A model generated the notes under the pieces. It made no database searches, had not been told where the DNA came from, and was given only the letters and a program-made list of their open reading frames with translations. From NCBI GenBank assembly GCA_942492915.1, contig OW818662.1, forward strand, positions 1,550,001-1,614,000: DNA of 64,000 nt. The letters are read 5' to 3'. Below are positions 8,274-17,723 of the stretch, one piece after another; position 1 is the stretch's first letter; the number at the start of each line of letters is the position of its first letter. This DNA comes from Turneriella sp942492915. Lineage in GTDB: Bacteria; Spirochaetota; Leptospiria; Turneriellales; Turneriellaceae. A program made the translations under genes and the position numbers.

Positions 8274-10443
8274 GCAGCTAGTTGCCGGTCTAATTCTCAC
8301 CGCGCTTGCGCTGCGCTGTTCAGGGTACTCGACGCAGCAGTTATTAGACACGGATTTCGTCGCGAAAGATATGACTCCGGTAATTCTACTTTCACCTGTC
8401 AGTAAAGCCGTGACCGGCAAATCGCCAGCGTTCAGCTGGACTCCGCGACAAGGCATCGTCAAATATACAGTCGAACTGGCATCAGACAGTAATTTTGGCA
8501 ACATCGTTCTGAGTCATTCAACGCGCGAAACCTCTTACGAGCTACGCAATGCCGATTTGACGGGATTAGGCGAACTCGAGGCCGCCAGCTATTACGTCCG
8601 TGTCTGGGCTGATTTTGGTAGCCAGCGCCTGGCCAGCGCACAATTATACTTTCACATTGTGGATTCGAGTATTACGTATGTGGATTGTGGTGCGTCAGGC
8701 TCTGAGCAGGTTGGCAATAAGTCATTTCCATTTAAATCCATGACGATCGCGATAGAGACGGCCGATGCCCGGCGCAATAGCAACTCGTCCACTGCGGTAA
8801 ACGTACACGTTGCCAGCGGTACTTGTTCTGGCGAAATTTATCTAAAAGAAGGCATCAGCATAAAGGGCGGCTTTGCCTCGGGCACTTGGTCGCGAGATAT
8901 CACCGCGAACGAGTCGATACTCTCTTCACCCACAATCTCTATAGTCAAAGCAGGGGCGGGCATAACTACTGCCACCGTACTCGACGGTTTTACCATCGAG
9001 GCGGGAACGACGTCAGCAAGCCCCATAGTCCTCTACTCGGGTGCGCCCACCATTTCCAATAACAAAATTAATACTTATAGCAATGGCATCGAGATTAGCA
9101 ACGGTGCGAATCCCACCATACGAAATAACACCTTTAATGCCGCGCCCACGGGTTCTCCTAGTTCGGCGAATGTGATCTATAACATTGCTTCCAGTCCCAC
9201 GATTGCCAACAATACCATCAACGGCAGAAAATCTGCGACGAGTATCTATGCGATCCGAAATACCAGCGGTTCAAACGCAATCATCGAAAATAACAACATC
9301 AACGCCTGCCCGTCAGATTGCAGCGCAAGTACATCGATAGCGATTCTGAATTCCGGATCAAGTCCAACGATTCGAAATAATGTTATTTTTGCGGGCAACG
9401 GAAGCGAGAGCACTGGTATATCCTCAAATTCTAATTCAATAGGCCTTACCATTACAAACAACATCATCCATGGAGGGCAAGGCGATAAATCATATGCTAT
9501 TTACGAAAACACGAGCGCCGGCACTTCTGTGCGTTCGATAGTCGCGAACAACGTCTTGATTGGTGGTGCGGGTGGTTACGGTGGCTGGAGCTCAGTCGCA
9601 ATGCTCACAGGTGCGAGTTCGAATTCGATAATTACAAACAACATATTCCTTATCACCGGAGTAAATCGTTTGGCCATGCAAGAAGGACTCGGGAGTGGCG
9701 ATCCGATATCCATAGAAAACAATATTTTCTGGGATATGCAGGTTACCGGTTCGGTGCGCGCATTTTATAATTTGGACAACACAACTATTTACGACACTGC
9801 CGCCGGCTTTGAACTATTAACAGACTGGGTGGGTGGTGCTGACAAAGCCCGAGGCAACATGGTGTTTGCTTCAGGCCCCTCTGGCAGCCCTTTCGTCAAT
9901 GTTCCCTTGTTTTGGGACACTACGACAGGTTCAAATACCGGATCGACTACGGTGTTGCTAATAGCCAATAATCAGTGTGGCAAATATACGAACGGCGACT
10001 ACGTTGAGTGGAATGGTGATGGCATCGCTCGACAAATTACCTGCAATGGGGCGCCGAGCCCAGACCAGCTCACGATAAATCCTCCACTGTCTAATGCCAG
10101 TCAAAACACGCTGCGACGCGAGCTGCGCTATTGGGGCAGCAAATCGGCGGGTGGCTCACAATATAGTTTGGATTTTCATCTGCAACAAAACTCCCTATCT
10201 GCACAAGACTGGAATAATATTCGCTACGGCGGCAAAGACACTTCGGGAAACAACTGCGGCGGCACTGGAGCGACAGGCCCCGGTACGCAAACCTGCGGTG
10301 CCGTGAGCAACGACATAGACGGGGCGTCTCGCACAGCCATCAATGCAGGTTTGGCAAACAACAATACCTTACCAAATGGCTCAGTGGGCGCAACCCCCGC
10401 GGTGCCAGGCGGATTTAGTATTGGGCCCTATGAAAGCGATTAG
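8260..10443 (+). CDS. Beta-helix lipoprotein, paralogue 2
   Basis: A 727-residue protein with the same architecture as the gene before it: a signal peptide with lipobox-like LALRC (Cys about 20), an Ig/fibronectin-like domain, the YVDCGASGSEQVGNKS segment, Asn-rich beta-helix rungs (TIRNNTFN, TIANNTING, IITNNIFL), and the C-terminal block with NIRYGGKDTSGNNCGG. The two C-terminal blocks are very similar even in nucleotide sequence, so this pair arose by tandem duplication. The middle rungs diverge more. The start ATG lies inside the end of paralogue 1, so the two are co-translated. No ligand can be named. Confidence 0.8.
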   Translation: MKKIKQLVAGLILTALALRCSGYSTQQLLDTDFVAKDMTPVILLSPVSKAVTGKSPAFSWTPRQGIVKYTVELASDSNFGNIVLSHSTRETSYELRNADLTGLGELEAASYYVRVWADFGSQRLASAQLYFHIVDSSITYVDCGASGSEQVGNKSFPFKSMTIAIETADARRNSNSSTAVNVHVASGTCSGEIYLKEGISIKGGFASGTWSRDITANESILSSPTISIVKAGAGITTATVLDGFTIEAGTTSASPIVLYSGAPTISNNKINTYSNGIEISNGANPTIRNNTFNAAPTGSPSSANVIYNIASSPTIANNTINGRKSATSIYAIRNTSGSNAIIENNNINACPSDCSASTSIAILNSGSSPTIRNNVIFAGNGSESTGISSNSNSIGLTITNNIIHGGQGDKSYAIYENTSAGTSVRSIVANNVLIGGAGGYGGWSSVAMLTGASSNSIITNNIFLITGVNRLAMQEGLGSGDPISIENNIFWDMQVTGSVRAFYNLDNTTIYDTAAGFELLTDWVGGADKARGNMVFASGPSGSPFVNVPLFWDTTTGSNTGSTTVLLIANNQCGKYTNGDYVEWNGDGIARQITCNGAPSPDQLTINPPLSNASQNTLRRELRYWGSKSAGGSQYSLDFHLQQNSLSAQDWNNIRYGGKDTSGNNCGGTGATGPGTQTCGAVSNDIDGASRTAINAGLANNNTLPNGSVGATPAVPGGFSIGPYESD

Positions 10444-10647
10444 CATTCGTGTCAACTCAGGCCGGTCGATTTGCTAAAAACGCCAAACATGAACGTCGAT
10501 TTTGGAAACCAGCTCATGTCGGTGTGCGATCACACGAAGTTCGTCGGGTCACACCAACAAAAGGCGTATGAAAACAGGCTTTACGCCGAAGAGTTTCGTA
10601 GCCCGCCGCCATAACTCGCGGCAATTTATGAACACCCGGATAGAATC

Positions 10648-11091
10648 ATGACAATTGGCGACCTCGAAAAAATCAAACTCGAAATCCGCAGAACCGGCGG
10701 CGTTCTTCTCGGCCTTGATATGGAAGATCGTTGGGGCGCTAAAGATGCTGAGTCTGCGCGAAAGCGCGAAGAAGATTTTGCCCGCTTCGATGAACAGTTA
10801 CGCACTCTTCGGGCAGAGCTTGCGAAGAAGATTGATTATTGCCGAAAGAATGATGCCACCGTGCTCGACATGTGGGCGAAGGCACATATCGAGCTTCTCG
10901 AAGCCTTCATTGCTCACAAAGAGCGGGAAGGCGACTTTGAAAAATATCGCACGAGTCTTTATGTGGCACGCAAAGAGATCGATGAGTGGCAGGCGTTTGC
11001 TCGAGGTGAGATCGACGATGTCGACCAGAATTACTTCTACGTGAGCTACGACAAAGAAAGATTCAAAGCACTGTTTGGCATTGAGATGTGA
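10648..11091 (+). CDS. Hypothetical helical cytosolic protein
   Basis: A 147-residue charged protein with no signal peptide or membrane segment. It is rich in Glu, Lys and Arg in long helices (residues about 30-60 and 75-115) and ends in YFYVSYDKERFKALFG. No family is recognised. The 204-bp gap upstream (10444-10647) holds no convincing gene. It faces tyrS across a shared hairpin terminator. Confidence 0.65.
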   Translation: MTIGDLEKIKLEIRRTGGVLLGLDMEDRWGAKDAESARKREEDFARFDEQLRTLRAELAKKIDYCRKNDATVLDMWAKAHIELLEAFIAHKEREGDFEKYRTSLYVARKEIDEWQAFARGEIDDVDQNYFYVSYDKERFKALFGIEM

Positions 11092-11122
11092 CTCTTACCG
11101 CATGCCTGCATGCTTGAATACA

Positions 11123-11147
11123 AGAGACGCCCGTAAAGGGCGTCTCT
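11123..11147. terminator. Bidirectional hairpin terminator
   Basis: A perfect 10-bp stem (AGAGACGCCC with GGGCGTCTCT) around a GTAAA loop lies between two converging genes and overlaps the tyrS stop codon. The flanking runs are short, so termination strength is uncertain. Confidence 0.6.
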
Positions 11148-12402
11148 ACGTTTCTCCGATGATTTTGACGAATTTGCGTTTGCCCGCACGCAAAATAAAA
11201 TCTTCACTTATCGGCATCTTATAATCTGCCAGCACTTTTTCGCTGCCATCGGGTTCGACACGATAAATCGACTTCTGCTCAACCATGCGGCGTGCTTCAG
11301 AATTTGAAGGCGCGAGGCCTGCATCTTTTATGATCGCTGCAAGCTGGCAGCCTTTTGTATAGCGAAACTCAGGAATGTCTTGCGGCACACCCCGCTCTTT
11401 CGGGTTATGCACTTTGTTCCACTCTTCTGCCGTCGCGGCAGCGATCTCTGCCGAAGTAAAGCGGGCCGTGATCTCGCGCGCGAGATCAGATTTTGCCTGT
11501 TTTGGGTGCTGGCTGCCATCGGCGAGTGCCTTGCGTATCGCTTCGAGCTCCGCCATCGACTTGTCTGAGAGCAGGTTGTAGTACATGAGCATCAGCTCGT
11601 CGCTGATGCTCATCAGCTTACCGTAGATATCGGCCGGCGCTTCCTGGATACCGATGTAGTTGCCGAGCGACTTCGACATCTTTTTTATGCCATCGAGGCC
11701 GACCAAGAGCGGCGTCATGATGACGCACTGCTGCGACTGCCCGTACTGCGCCTGCAGGTCGCGCCCCACGAGCAGGTTGAACTTCTGGTCGGTACCACCG
11801 AGCTCGACATCGCTTTTGAGCGCCACCGAGTCATAACCCTGCATCAGTGGATACATGAACTCGACGAGCGAGATCGGCTGGCCTGCCGCGTAACGCTTCG
11901 AAAAATCATCGCGTTCGAGCATGCGCGCTACCGTGTATTTGCCGGTGAGGTGCAGCATGTCTTCGAGCTTCAGCGCGTTCAGCCAGGCAGAATTGAAGAC
12001 AATTTCGGTCTTGGCCGGGTCGAGAATCTTGAAAACCTGTTCTTTATAGGTGAGCGCATTCTTTTCGACCTCTTCACGAGACAGCACTTTGCGCGTCTCA
12101 GATTTGCCCGTAGGGTCGCCGATCATCGCGGTGTAATCGCCGATCAGAAACAAGACATGGTGCCCAAAGTTCTGAAACTGCCGCAGTTTCTGAATGAGCA
12201 CGGCATGCCCCAGGTGCAGGTCGGGCGCGGTCGGGTCGAAGCCTGCCTTCACCCGCAGGGGTATCTTCTTATTGTGGCTATCTAACAACTTCTTACGGAA
12301 CTCGTTCACAGGCAAGACCTCTTCAATGCCACGGGTGAGTTCCTGAAACTGCGATTCAAGATCGGCGGGTAATTCAATCAGCGAAGGTGCGGTAGCTGCC
12401 AT
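11146..12402 (-). CDS. tyrS: Tyrosyl-tRNA synthetase
   Basis: A 418-residue class I synthetase that charges tRNA-Tyr. It shows the HIGH-type motif HLGHA (about residues 62-66), the tyrosine/tRNA-recognition stretch around LVEFMYPLMQGYDSVAL, and the KMSKS motif (KKMSKSLGNYIG, about 241-252). A short S4-like RNA-binding tail is at the C-terminus (LRAGKRKFVKI). Length is normal. The ATG lies 39 bases from the stop of the glycosyltransferase upstream on the same strand, so co-transcription is possible. Confidence 0.96.
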   Translation of the reverse strand: MAATAPSLIELPADLESQFQELTRGIEEVLPVNEFRKKLLDSHNKKIPLRVKAGFDPTAPDLHLGHAVLIQKLRQFQNFGHHVLFLIGDYTAMIGDPTGKSETRKVLSREEVEKNALTYKEQVFKILDPAKTEIVFNSAWLNALKLEDMLHLTGKYTVARMLERDDFSKRYAAGQPISLVEFMYPLMQGYDSVALKSDVELGGTDQKFNLLVGRDLQAQYGQSQQCVIMTPLLVGLDGIKKMSKSLGNYIGIQEAPADIYGKLMSISDELMLMYYNLLSDKSMAELEAIRKALADGSQHPKQAKSDLAREITARFTSAEIAAATAEEWNKVHNPKERGVPQDIPEFRYTKGCQLAAIIKDAGLAPSNSEARRMVEQKSIYRVEPDGSEKVLADYKMPISEDFILRAGKRKFVKIIGET

Positions 12403-12441
12403 TCGCTATTTTCGGCTGATGCGACACGGCGAAAAGACGAT

Positions 12442-13470
12442 TCACGAAGCACAGATGAAGTTTTCGCCCTCGAGGTAACCCTGCGCTGCAAGTGAACCGC
12501 AAATCAGGTCACGCGCTCCCCGGGCCGAGACATAGACGACGACAAACTCTCGCTGTCCCGCAAACAGCGTTTCGGGCGCGACGACGGGCGCCCCCTGTAT
12601 CTTCTGCCCGATACGACGCGGATGCACATCGATGAATTTACTGATCTCAATGCGCTGGTCACGCAGAGCATCGATGCGCCGGCGCGACCGTCGCCCCCCC
12701 GACCACACGCTTACCTGATTATGACCGCGGTCGCGCAGCCAGGCTGCGAGAAAACCTGCCTTGTGCGCATAGAACTTCTCGATGTCATAGCGACTATCGG
12801 TGCGTGAGGCACGCGCACCGTGGTCACGCCATTCCAGCACGGTATTTGGCAGAGAAGCGAAACGGCGGCCTTGCCCGAGTAAGCGTAACCAAAGGTCATA
12901 ATCTTCAGGAAAATCTCCGTGCCGATATTCATTGGCGACCATGACCTCGCGCCGCAGCATCACCGACGGATGCGCCACCGGCGATTCTATGAATCGGCGC
13001 AGCGTGAAATCTTCCGGCGTCTGAAACGTGTTGAGCCAATCAACGTAACGGGCGTACCCGGCATTTTGCAGCCGATCGCCGAGATAAATTACGTTGCCCG
13101 TCACCAGCGCCACCTCTTCGTGTTGCCGCAAATAATCACTCTGCAATGCAAGTCGATCGGCAGGCATCAGATCGTCTGCATCCATGCGGGCGATAAACGG
13201 CGCGCGTGCGGCAGCGATTCCAGCGTGTAAGGCAGCGACGATGCCCTTTCCTTCTGGCATGAGTACGCGAATGCGGGTATCGCTCGCGGCGGCGGATTTC
13301 AGAATCACAGAACTTTCGTCGGTACTTGAATCATCAACCGCGATAAGTTCATAATGCTCGAGAGTTTGCGCCGCGATGCTCGCGAGAGTTTCACTCAACC
13401 ACTCGGCCGCATTAAAAACCGGCATCACAATGCTGACCTGTGGTGATTCGCGGTTTACAGCGGCTTTCAC
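12442..13470 (-). CDS. Family 2 glycosyltransferase
   Basis: A 342-residue GT-A fold enzyme starting at GTG 13470. The opening (VSIVMPVFNAAEWL, about 11-24), the nucleotide-binding VDDSSTDES (about 46-54) and the metal-binding DADD (near 99) are all visible. It probably transfers a sugar from a nucleotide donor during polysaccharide or glycoconjugate synthesis. The last 80 residues are unusual for GT2 proteins and may be an accessory region (contains VWSGGRRSRRRIDAL and a closing DLICGSLAAQGY). There is no membrane anchor. The acceptor and donor are not readable. Confidence 0.88.
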   Translation of the reverse strand: MKAAVNRESPQVSIVMPVFNAAEWLSETLASIAAQTLEHYELIAVDDSSTDESSVILKSAAASDTRIRVLMPEGKGIVAALHAGIAAARAPFIARMDADDLMPADRLALQSDYLRQHEEVALVTGNVIYLGDRLQNAGYARYVDWLNTFQTPEDFTLRRFIESPVAHPSVMLRREVMVANEYRHGDFPEDYDLWLRLLGQGRRFASLPNTVLEWRDHGARASRTDSRYDIEKFYAHKAGFLAAWLRDRGHNQVSVWSGGRRSRRRIDALRDQRIEISKFIDVHPRRIGQKIQGAPVVAPETLFAGQREFVVVYVSARGARDLICGSLAAQGYLEGENFICAS

Positions 13471-13528
13471 AAGTCAGGATTGATTGACCGCTTGCGGTGA
13501 AAAACAGAACAACAGGACAGACGAAAAA

Positions 13529-14122
13529 ATGCCGGATAAAAGCTTCAGAGTAGTACTCACTGGGGGGCCGGGCGGCGGAAAAACCACTGCCGCAGACCTC
13601 TACCGCCGCGAGATCGGCGAAGACGTCGTCATCGTGCCTGAGGCAGCCACATTGCTGTATACCGGGGGATTTCCGCGTATCGGTGAAAACGGCGTGCGTA
13701 AGGCCACGCAGCGCGCGATCTACCACGTACAGAAAAATCTCGAAGATGCACAGGCGGCGCACTACCAGAGCCGGGTGCTACTCTGCGACCGGGGTACTGT
13801 CGACGGGGCCGCCTACTGGCCCGAGAGCCCCGAGGATTTTTTTTCGCATGTAGAAACTACGCTCGAAGCGGAATTTGCGCGTTATGACGCTGTTATTTTT
13901 TTTGAAACTGCCGCGGTCGGGGGAATCTCGATCGAAGGGGGCAATCCATCGCGCATTGAATCTCTGAACGAAGCGCTGAACCTCGACGCCCGCCTCAGAC
14001 AACTTTGGTCCGGGCACAGGCACTTCGTCTTTGTACCCCACAATGCATCTTTTTTGCGCAAAATCAACTCAGGCCTCGCAGAGCTCGAGCGGTTGGTGGC
14101 GGGCTTTCGCAGGCAAAATTGA
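13529..14122 (+). CDS. AAA-type P-loop NTPase (AAA_28-like)
   Basis: About 197 residues. The Walker A motif GGPGGGKTT is at residues 10-18, followed by the family's conserved VPEAATLLYTGGFPR and a CDRGTVDGAAYWP stretch that looks like a Walker B/nucleotide-kinase region. ATG 13529 is chosen because the family starts a few residues before the first strand and an AGGAC element precedes it; an in-frame TTG at 13484 would add 15 unlikely residues. The reaction is unknown. It is followed at short distance by xseB and kdsD on the same strand and diverges from the glycosyltransferase. Confidence 0.8.
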   Translation: MPDKSFRVVLTGGPGGGKTTAADLYRREIGEDVVIVPEAATLLYTGGFPRIGENGVRKATQRAIYHVQKNLEDAQAAHYQSRVLLCDRGTVDGAAYWPESPEDFFSHVETTLEAEFARYDAVIFFETAAVGGISIEGGNPSRIESLNEALNLDARLRQLWSGHRHFVFVPHNASFLRKINSGLAELERLVAGFRRQN

Positions 14123-14186
14123 TTCTGGCGCTTTAGCGACACATTGCGAAGCCAAGCTGGTTGACGCCGCGTTTTTGGGACCAACT

Positions 14187-14516
14187 ATGAACGTAATGGC
14201 CGTAAAAAAATCTCAATCCGCCTCTGCCGACCAGGCGGGCACGGTAAGCCTGCCGCCTGCCTTGACGTTCGAAAAGGCCCTGGCAGAGCTTGAAGAGATC
14301 ACCGAAAAGCTCGAAGATGGCAAAGAATCGCTCGAAGAATCGATGAAACTTTACGAATACGGGCTCGCGCTGAAAGAATTCTGCGAGCGCAAGCTGAAAG
14401 AAGCCGAAGGCAAATGGCTCATGCTCAAGAAGCAAAAAGACGGCAGCGTCGTCGCCGAAGAGTTACCCAACGATAAGATTCCCGAGCCGAATGAGCTGCA
14501 GGGGCAAATGTTTTGA
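14187..14516 (+). CDS. xseB: Exodeoxyribonuclease VII small subunit
   Basis: A 109-residue protein whose residues about 24-85 match XseB: LTFEKALAELEEITEKLEDG, then a Glu/Lys-rich helical hairpin with LYEYGLALKEFCERKLKEAE. XseB subunits coat the XseA catalytic subunit of exonuclease VII. The ATG at 14187 fits the family; the frame is open further upstream into the previous gene but without a sensible start. N- and C-terminal tails make it longer than the usual 75-85 residues. xseA is not in this window. The stop overlaps the TTG start of kdsD. Confidence 0.9.
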   Translation: MNVMAVKKSQSASADQAGTVSLPPALTFEKALAELEEITEKLEDGKESLEESMKLYEYGLALKEFCERKLKEAEGKWLMLKKQKDGSVVAEELPNDKIPEPNELQGQMF

Positions 14517-15490
14517 AAGGCGATCTGAAGGCGGCAATTGAAGAAACGTTTCGCGCCGCGGAAACTTCTCTCAGCGCAAATCTCGCAGCGCCCGACTTCG
14601 TATCGCAAGTTGCCCGGGCAGCAGCGATTATGGCCGATTCAAAAAATCGCATCTTAACCTGCGGCATGGGCAAATCAGGGCTCATCGCCCGCAAAGTAGC
14701 TGCGACGCTGACTTCAACGGGATCTCCCGCCGTTTTTCTTCACCCGGCCGATGCGCTGCACGGAGACATAGGCAACTTACAGGCAAAAGAAGTTGTACTT
14801 GCATTTTCAAACTCGGGCGAAACCCGCGAAATTGTGGAGCTTATGCCGCACATAAAACGGCTCACCGGAAAACTGATTGCGGTCACCCAAAAAGCAGAAA
14901 GCACGCTCGCGCGCGACGCCGACGCCGCAATAATTTATTCGATCACGCGCGAAGGTTGCCCACTAGAACTTGCCCCGATGGCCTCAACCACGATGTCGCT
15001 TGTGATCGGCGATGCTATTTCGACCGCGCTCATCAAATTACGCAAATTCAGACGCGAAGATTTTGGCAAATACCACCCGTCCGGCACGCTTGGCCGCAAA
15101 CTTTTGACGCGTGTCAAAGATGTGATGCAGCCGATTGAAGGGGTACTGATCTCGCGCACTTCGCCGTTCAAAACTTTCTTGCCCAAGATGATTACAGCCA
15201 ATCTGGGCTGCATGATCATCACCGGCACTAAGGGACACCTGCGGGGAATTCTGACCGACGGCGATATCAAACGGCTGCTCGAACATTACACTGCTACCCC
15301 AACCAAACTTTTCAGCGCAACAGCCGGCGAAATCATGACCGAAGACCCAATTTTCGTGCGCGATGTGGCGTTGGTCGACGAAGCATTTGCCCTGATGCAA
15401 GAGAAAAAAACGTATACGCTGCCCGTCGTCAATACACAGAAGAAGCCGGTAGGGGTTGTGCGTATGCACGACCTGATGGTAACCCAATAG
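14513..15490 (+). CDS. kdsD: Arabinose-5-phosphate isomerase (KdsD/KpsF/GutQ family)
   Basis: A 325-residue enzyme that converts ribulose-5-phosphate to arabinose-5-phosphate, the first step toward Kdo for lipopolysaccharide. An N-terminal SIS sugar-isomerase domain (GMGKSGLIARKVAATLTSTG; HGDIGNL; AFSNSGET) is followed by the family's HPSGTLGRKLL motif (about 183-193) and two CBS domains at the C-terminus (about 203-325). The start is a TTG at 14513 that overlaps the xseB stop (TTGA), suggesting coupling. The full set of SIS motifs supports activity. Confidence 0.93.
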   Translation: MKGDLKAAIEETFRAAETSLSANLAAPDFVSQVARAAAIMADSKNRILTCGMGKSGLIARKVAATLTSTGSPAVFLHPADALHGDIGNLQAKEVVLAFSNSGETREIVELMPHIKRLTGKLIAVTQKAESTLARDADAAIIYSITREGCPLELAPMASTTMSLVIGDAISTALIKLRKFRREDFGKYHPSGTLGRKLLTRVKDVMQPIEGVLISRTSPFKTFLPKMITANLGCMIITGTKGHLRGILTDGDIKRLLEHYTATPTKLFSATAGEIMTEDPIFVRDVALVDEAFALMQEKKTYTLPVVNTQKKPVGVVRMHDLMVTQ

Positions 15491-15491
15491 C

Positions 15492-16310
15492 ATGCAAGAC
15501 GCCACTCCGACACCTGATACCAAAATAGACAGGGCTATTCGCAAATTGCAGCGCGACCGAATCGTCGTATTTCGCATCAATGCACTGACGCGCATCGGGC
15601 GCGAAGAGCTGATGAACATTTTTGCACGTGTTTTTGAAGAGTTTCAGCTCAATCCCGGCATGCTTTTCAATCTTTATTCGGCCGTCGTTGAAATTATTTT
15701 CAATGCGATTAAGGCTAACGCTAAACACGTCATTTTCAAATCTGAAGTGCGTATGAAGCTGTTGCGGCAGCAGTTTGAAGACATTGATTCGCTGATTGAG
15801 ATTATCTTTCACGAAGAGATGCTGCGCGACTTTATGACCCGGCACATTATTCCCGAAAAGCTCAAGAAACGCGTGAATACGGTGCTCCAACTGACAGAAA
15901 AGAAGCGCACGGGACGCGCCGCTGGTTTTACGCCTAAAGACATTCAGCAGCTGTTTGATTTTAACAAGCTACTCGAATCTGAAGCGGTCTATATCCACTT
16001 CACCATGGCCATGACTGACGAGAAGATTGTCTTTAATGTGGTGAACGATATTCCCATTCTCGCCAAAGACATGGAGCGGATTCAGCAGAGCCGCCGGGTT
16101 CACCGCAAGCTCTTTGACGAGGGGCGTTCGACTGACTATTTTGGTCCGGATTTTATTGACGTCACTGAATCCGCCGGGTTCGGCATTGCAATGGCAGACG
16201 AAATCTATTATGAAATGGGCCTTGATCCACTGGAATTCTTCACTATTTCGGCCTCTGCCGGCGCAACGCGCGCGGTGATGCATTTTCCCCGGGCGAAATT
16301 TTCACTCTGA
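15492..16310 (+). CDS. GHKL/histidine-kinase-like ATPase-fold protein, degenerate
   Basis: A 272-residue cytosolic protein beginning two bases after kdsD. Residues about 55-80 read LFNLYSAVVEIIFNAIKANA, like the N-box of GHKL ATPases (Glu followed by Asn-Ala). Later come a weak G1-like VVNDIPI and a G2-like SAGFGIAMA, then a final strand pattern (GATRAVMHF). The G1 motif lacks the normal DxGxG, so ATP binding may be lost or altered. There is no phospho-acceptor domain, so this is not a standard kinase. Related signalling ATPases occur in Leptospira (family memory, not verified). It converges on argH with one base between the stops. Confidence 0.55.
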   Translation: MQDATPTPDTKIDRAIRKLQRDRIVVFRINALTRIGREELMNIFARVFEEFQLNPGMLFNLYSAVVEIIFNAIKANAKHVIFKSEVRMKLLRQQFEDIDSLIEIIFHEEMLRDFMTRHIIPEKLKKRVNTVLQLTEKKRTGRAAGFTPKDIQQLFDFNKLLESEAVYIHFTMAMTDEKIVFNVVNDIPILAKDMERIQQSRRVHRKLFDEGRSTDYFGPDFIDVTESAGFGIAMADEIYYEMGLDPLEFFTISASAGATRAVMHFPRAKFSL

Positions 16311-16311
16311 A

Positions 16312-17706
16312 TCAGACGGGCTGCAGCAGTCTTTCTGCTGCGGCAATTTGCGCGGCCACAGCCTTTGGGTTTGTCGACCCCTCACCCTGCCGGCGCTCGA
16401 TCGACGCGAGTGGTGTGAAAAAATTTGCGGGAAAGTTTAAAGCAAATCCTGCAAGAACCTGCCAGTCGTTGGCAGAGAGCGTTTCAAGGCGTTTGCCCTG
16501 CTCTTCTGCGTATTTTACGGCTGAGCCCGCAACCGCGTGCGCATCCCTGAACGGAACGTTGCGTTCGCGCACGAGATAGTCGGCAACATCGGTCGCCAGC
16601 GCAAAGCCGCGTGAAAGATTTTCAACAACACGATTCTCGTTGAAGCGAATATTGGCGAGAATTTCGAGCATACCGAGAAGTCCCTGCCTCGCCTGCCGCA
16701 CACTGTCGAAAAGGTACACCTTGTCTTCTTGCAGGTCACGGTTATAGGTCAACGGGAGTCCCTTGAGATTCGTGATGAGCGCCTGCAGGTTGCCATTTAC
16801 GCGACCGGCTTTTCCGCGTAACAGCTCCGCAATGTCGGGGTTCTTCTTCTGCGGCATGATAGACGAGCCGGTCGTCACCGCGTCGCCGAGCGTCACGTAG
16901 CCGAATTCGGTTGAGTTATAAATAATGATGTCTTCGCAGAATCGCGAAATGTGCAAAAACAGACGCGTCGCCCAGAAATGGTAGTTGAGCTGGTAATCGC
17001 GGTTCGCGACAGCATCCATGCTGTTCGGGTATGGAGCTTCAAAGCCGAGCTCATGCGCCGTCATCGCCCGATCTATCGCGTAGTTCGCGCCACCAAGGGC
17101 CGCTGCGCCGAGTGGCGAATAGCGCAGACTCTGCAGCGTAAAATCAAGCAGCTCAAGGTCGCGCGCGAACTGCCAGAAATATGCCATCAGGTAGTGGCTG
17201 AGCAGTACCGGCTGCGCAATCTGCAGGTGCGTGTAACCGACCCAAACGGTATTCGCCTGCCCCTTCGCAAGATCTAAGAATGCCTTCAGCAGTGCGACAA
17301 GATCCTGGCGATGCGAACCGAGTGCCTCGCGCGTGTAGAGGTGGGTATCAACCGCAACCTGGTCGTTGCGCGACCGGCCGGTGTGAAGCTTCTTGCCCGT
17401 GTCGCCAACGATTTCGGTCAGGCGCGACTCGACGTGCATGTGAATATCTTCGAGCGCTGCCGAATAAGTAAACTTAGCCGATTCTATTTCACTCTCGACC
17501 TGCTTCAGGCCACGCTCGATCTCGCTGAATTCGGTAGCCGACAAAACGCCGATCTTTTGCAGCATTCGTGCATGCGCGAGCGATGCGCGGATGTCGACCT
17601 TATACAAGACCTGATCGAACGAAATCGACTCGGAGATTTCTTCGGTTATCTTCGACGGTGCAGCATCAAACCGCCCATGCCACAATTTCTCTGTTTTTTC
17701 TGCCAT
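16312..17706 (-). CDS. argH: Argininosuccinate lyase
   Basis: A 464-residue cytosolic enzyme that splits argininosuccinate into arginine and fumarate, the last step of arginine synthesis. The superfamily signature GSSIMPQKKNPD is at about residues 268-279. The substrate-site stretches HTGRSRNDQV (about 106-115) and VGYTHLQIAQP are present, and length is normal. ATG 17706 (MAEKTEKLWHGRF) is chosen; an upstream in-frame start would add 14 residues not typical for the family. argC lies far away at 60468, so the arginine genes are scattered. Confidence 0.95.
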   Translation of the reverse strand: MAEKTEKLWHGRFDAAPSKITEEISESISFDQVLYKVDIRASLAHARMLQKIGVLSATEFSEIERGLKQVESEIESAKFTYSAALEDIHMHVESRLTEIVGDTGKKLHTGRSRNDQVAVDTHLYTREALGSHRQDLVALLKAFLDLAKGQANTVWVGYTHLQIAQPVLLSHYLMAYFWQFARDLELLDFTLQSLRYSPLGAAALGGANYAIDRAMTAHELGFEAPYPNSMDAVANRDYQLNYHFWATRLFLHISRFCEDIIIYNSTEFGYVTLGDAVTTGSSIMPQKKNPDIAELLRGKAGRVNGNLQALITNLKGLPLTYNRDLQEDKVYLFDSVRQARQGLLGMLEILANIRFNENRVVENLSRGFALATDVADYLVRERNVPFRDAHAVAGSAVKYAEEQGKRLETLSANDWQVLAGFALNFPANFFTPLASIERRQGEGSTNPKAVAAQIAAAERLLQPV

Positions 17707-17723
17707 TACGAAACTATGGTACA

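Noticed and set aside
10489..10569. Short open frame in the gap before the 147-residue gene
   Set aside because: Only 26 codons before a stop, no Shine-Dalgarno and no family resemblance.
13484..13528. Upstream TTG start for the AAA-type NTPase
   Set aside because: Adds 15 atypical residues and lacks a better Shine-Dalgarno than ATG 13529.
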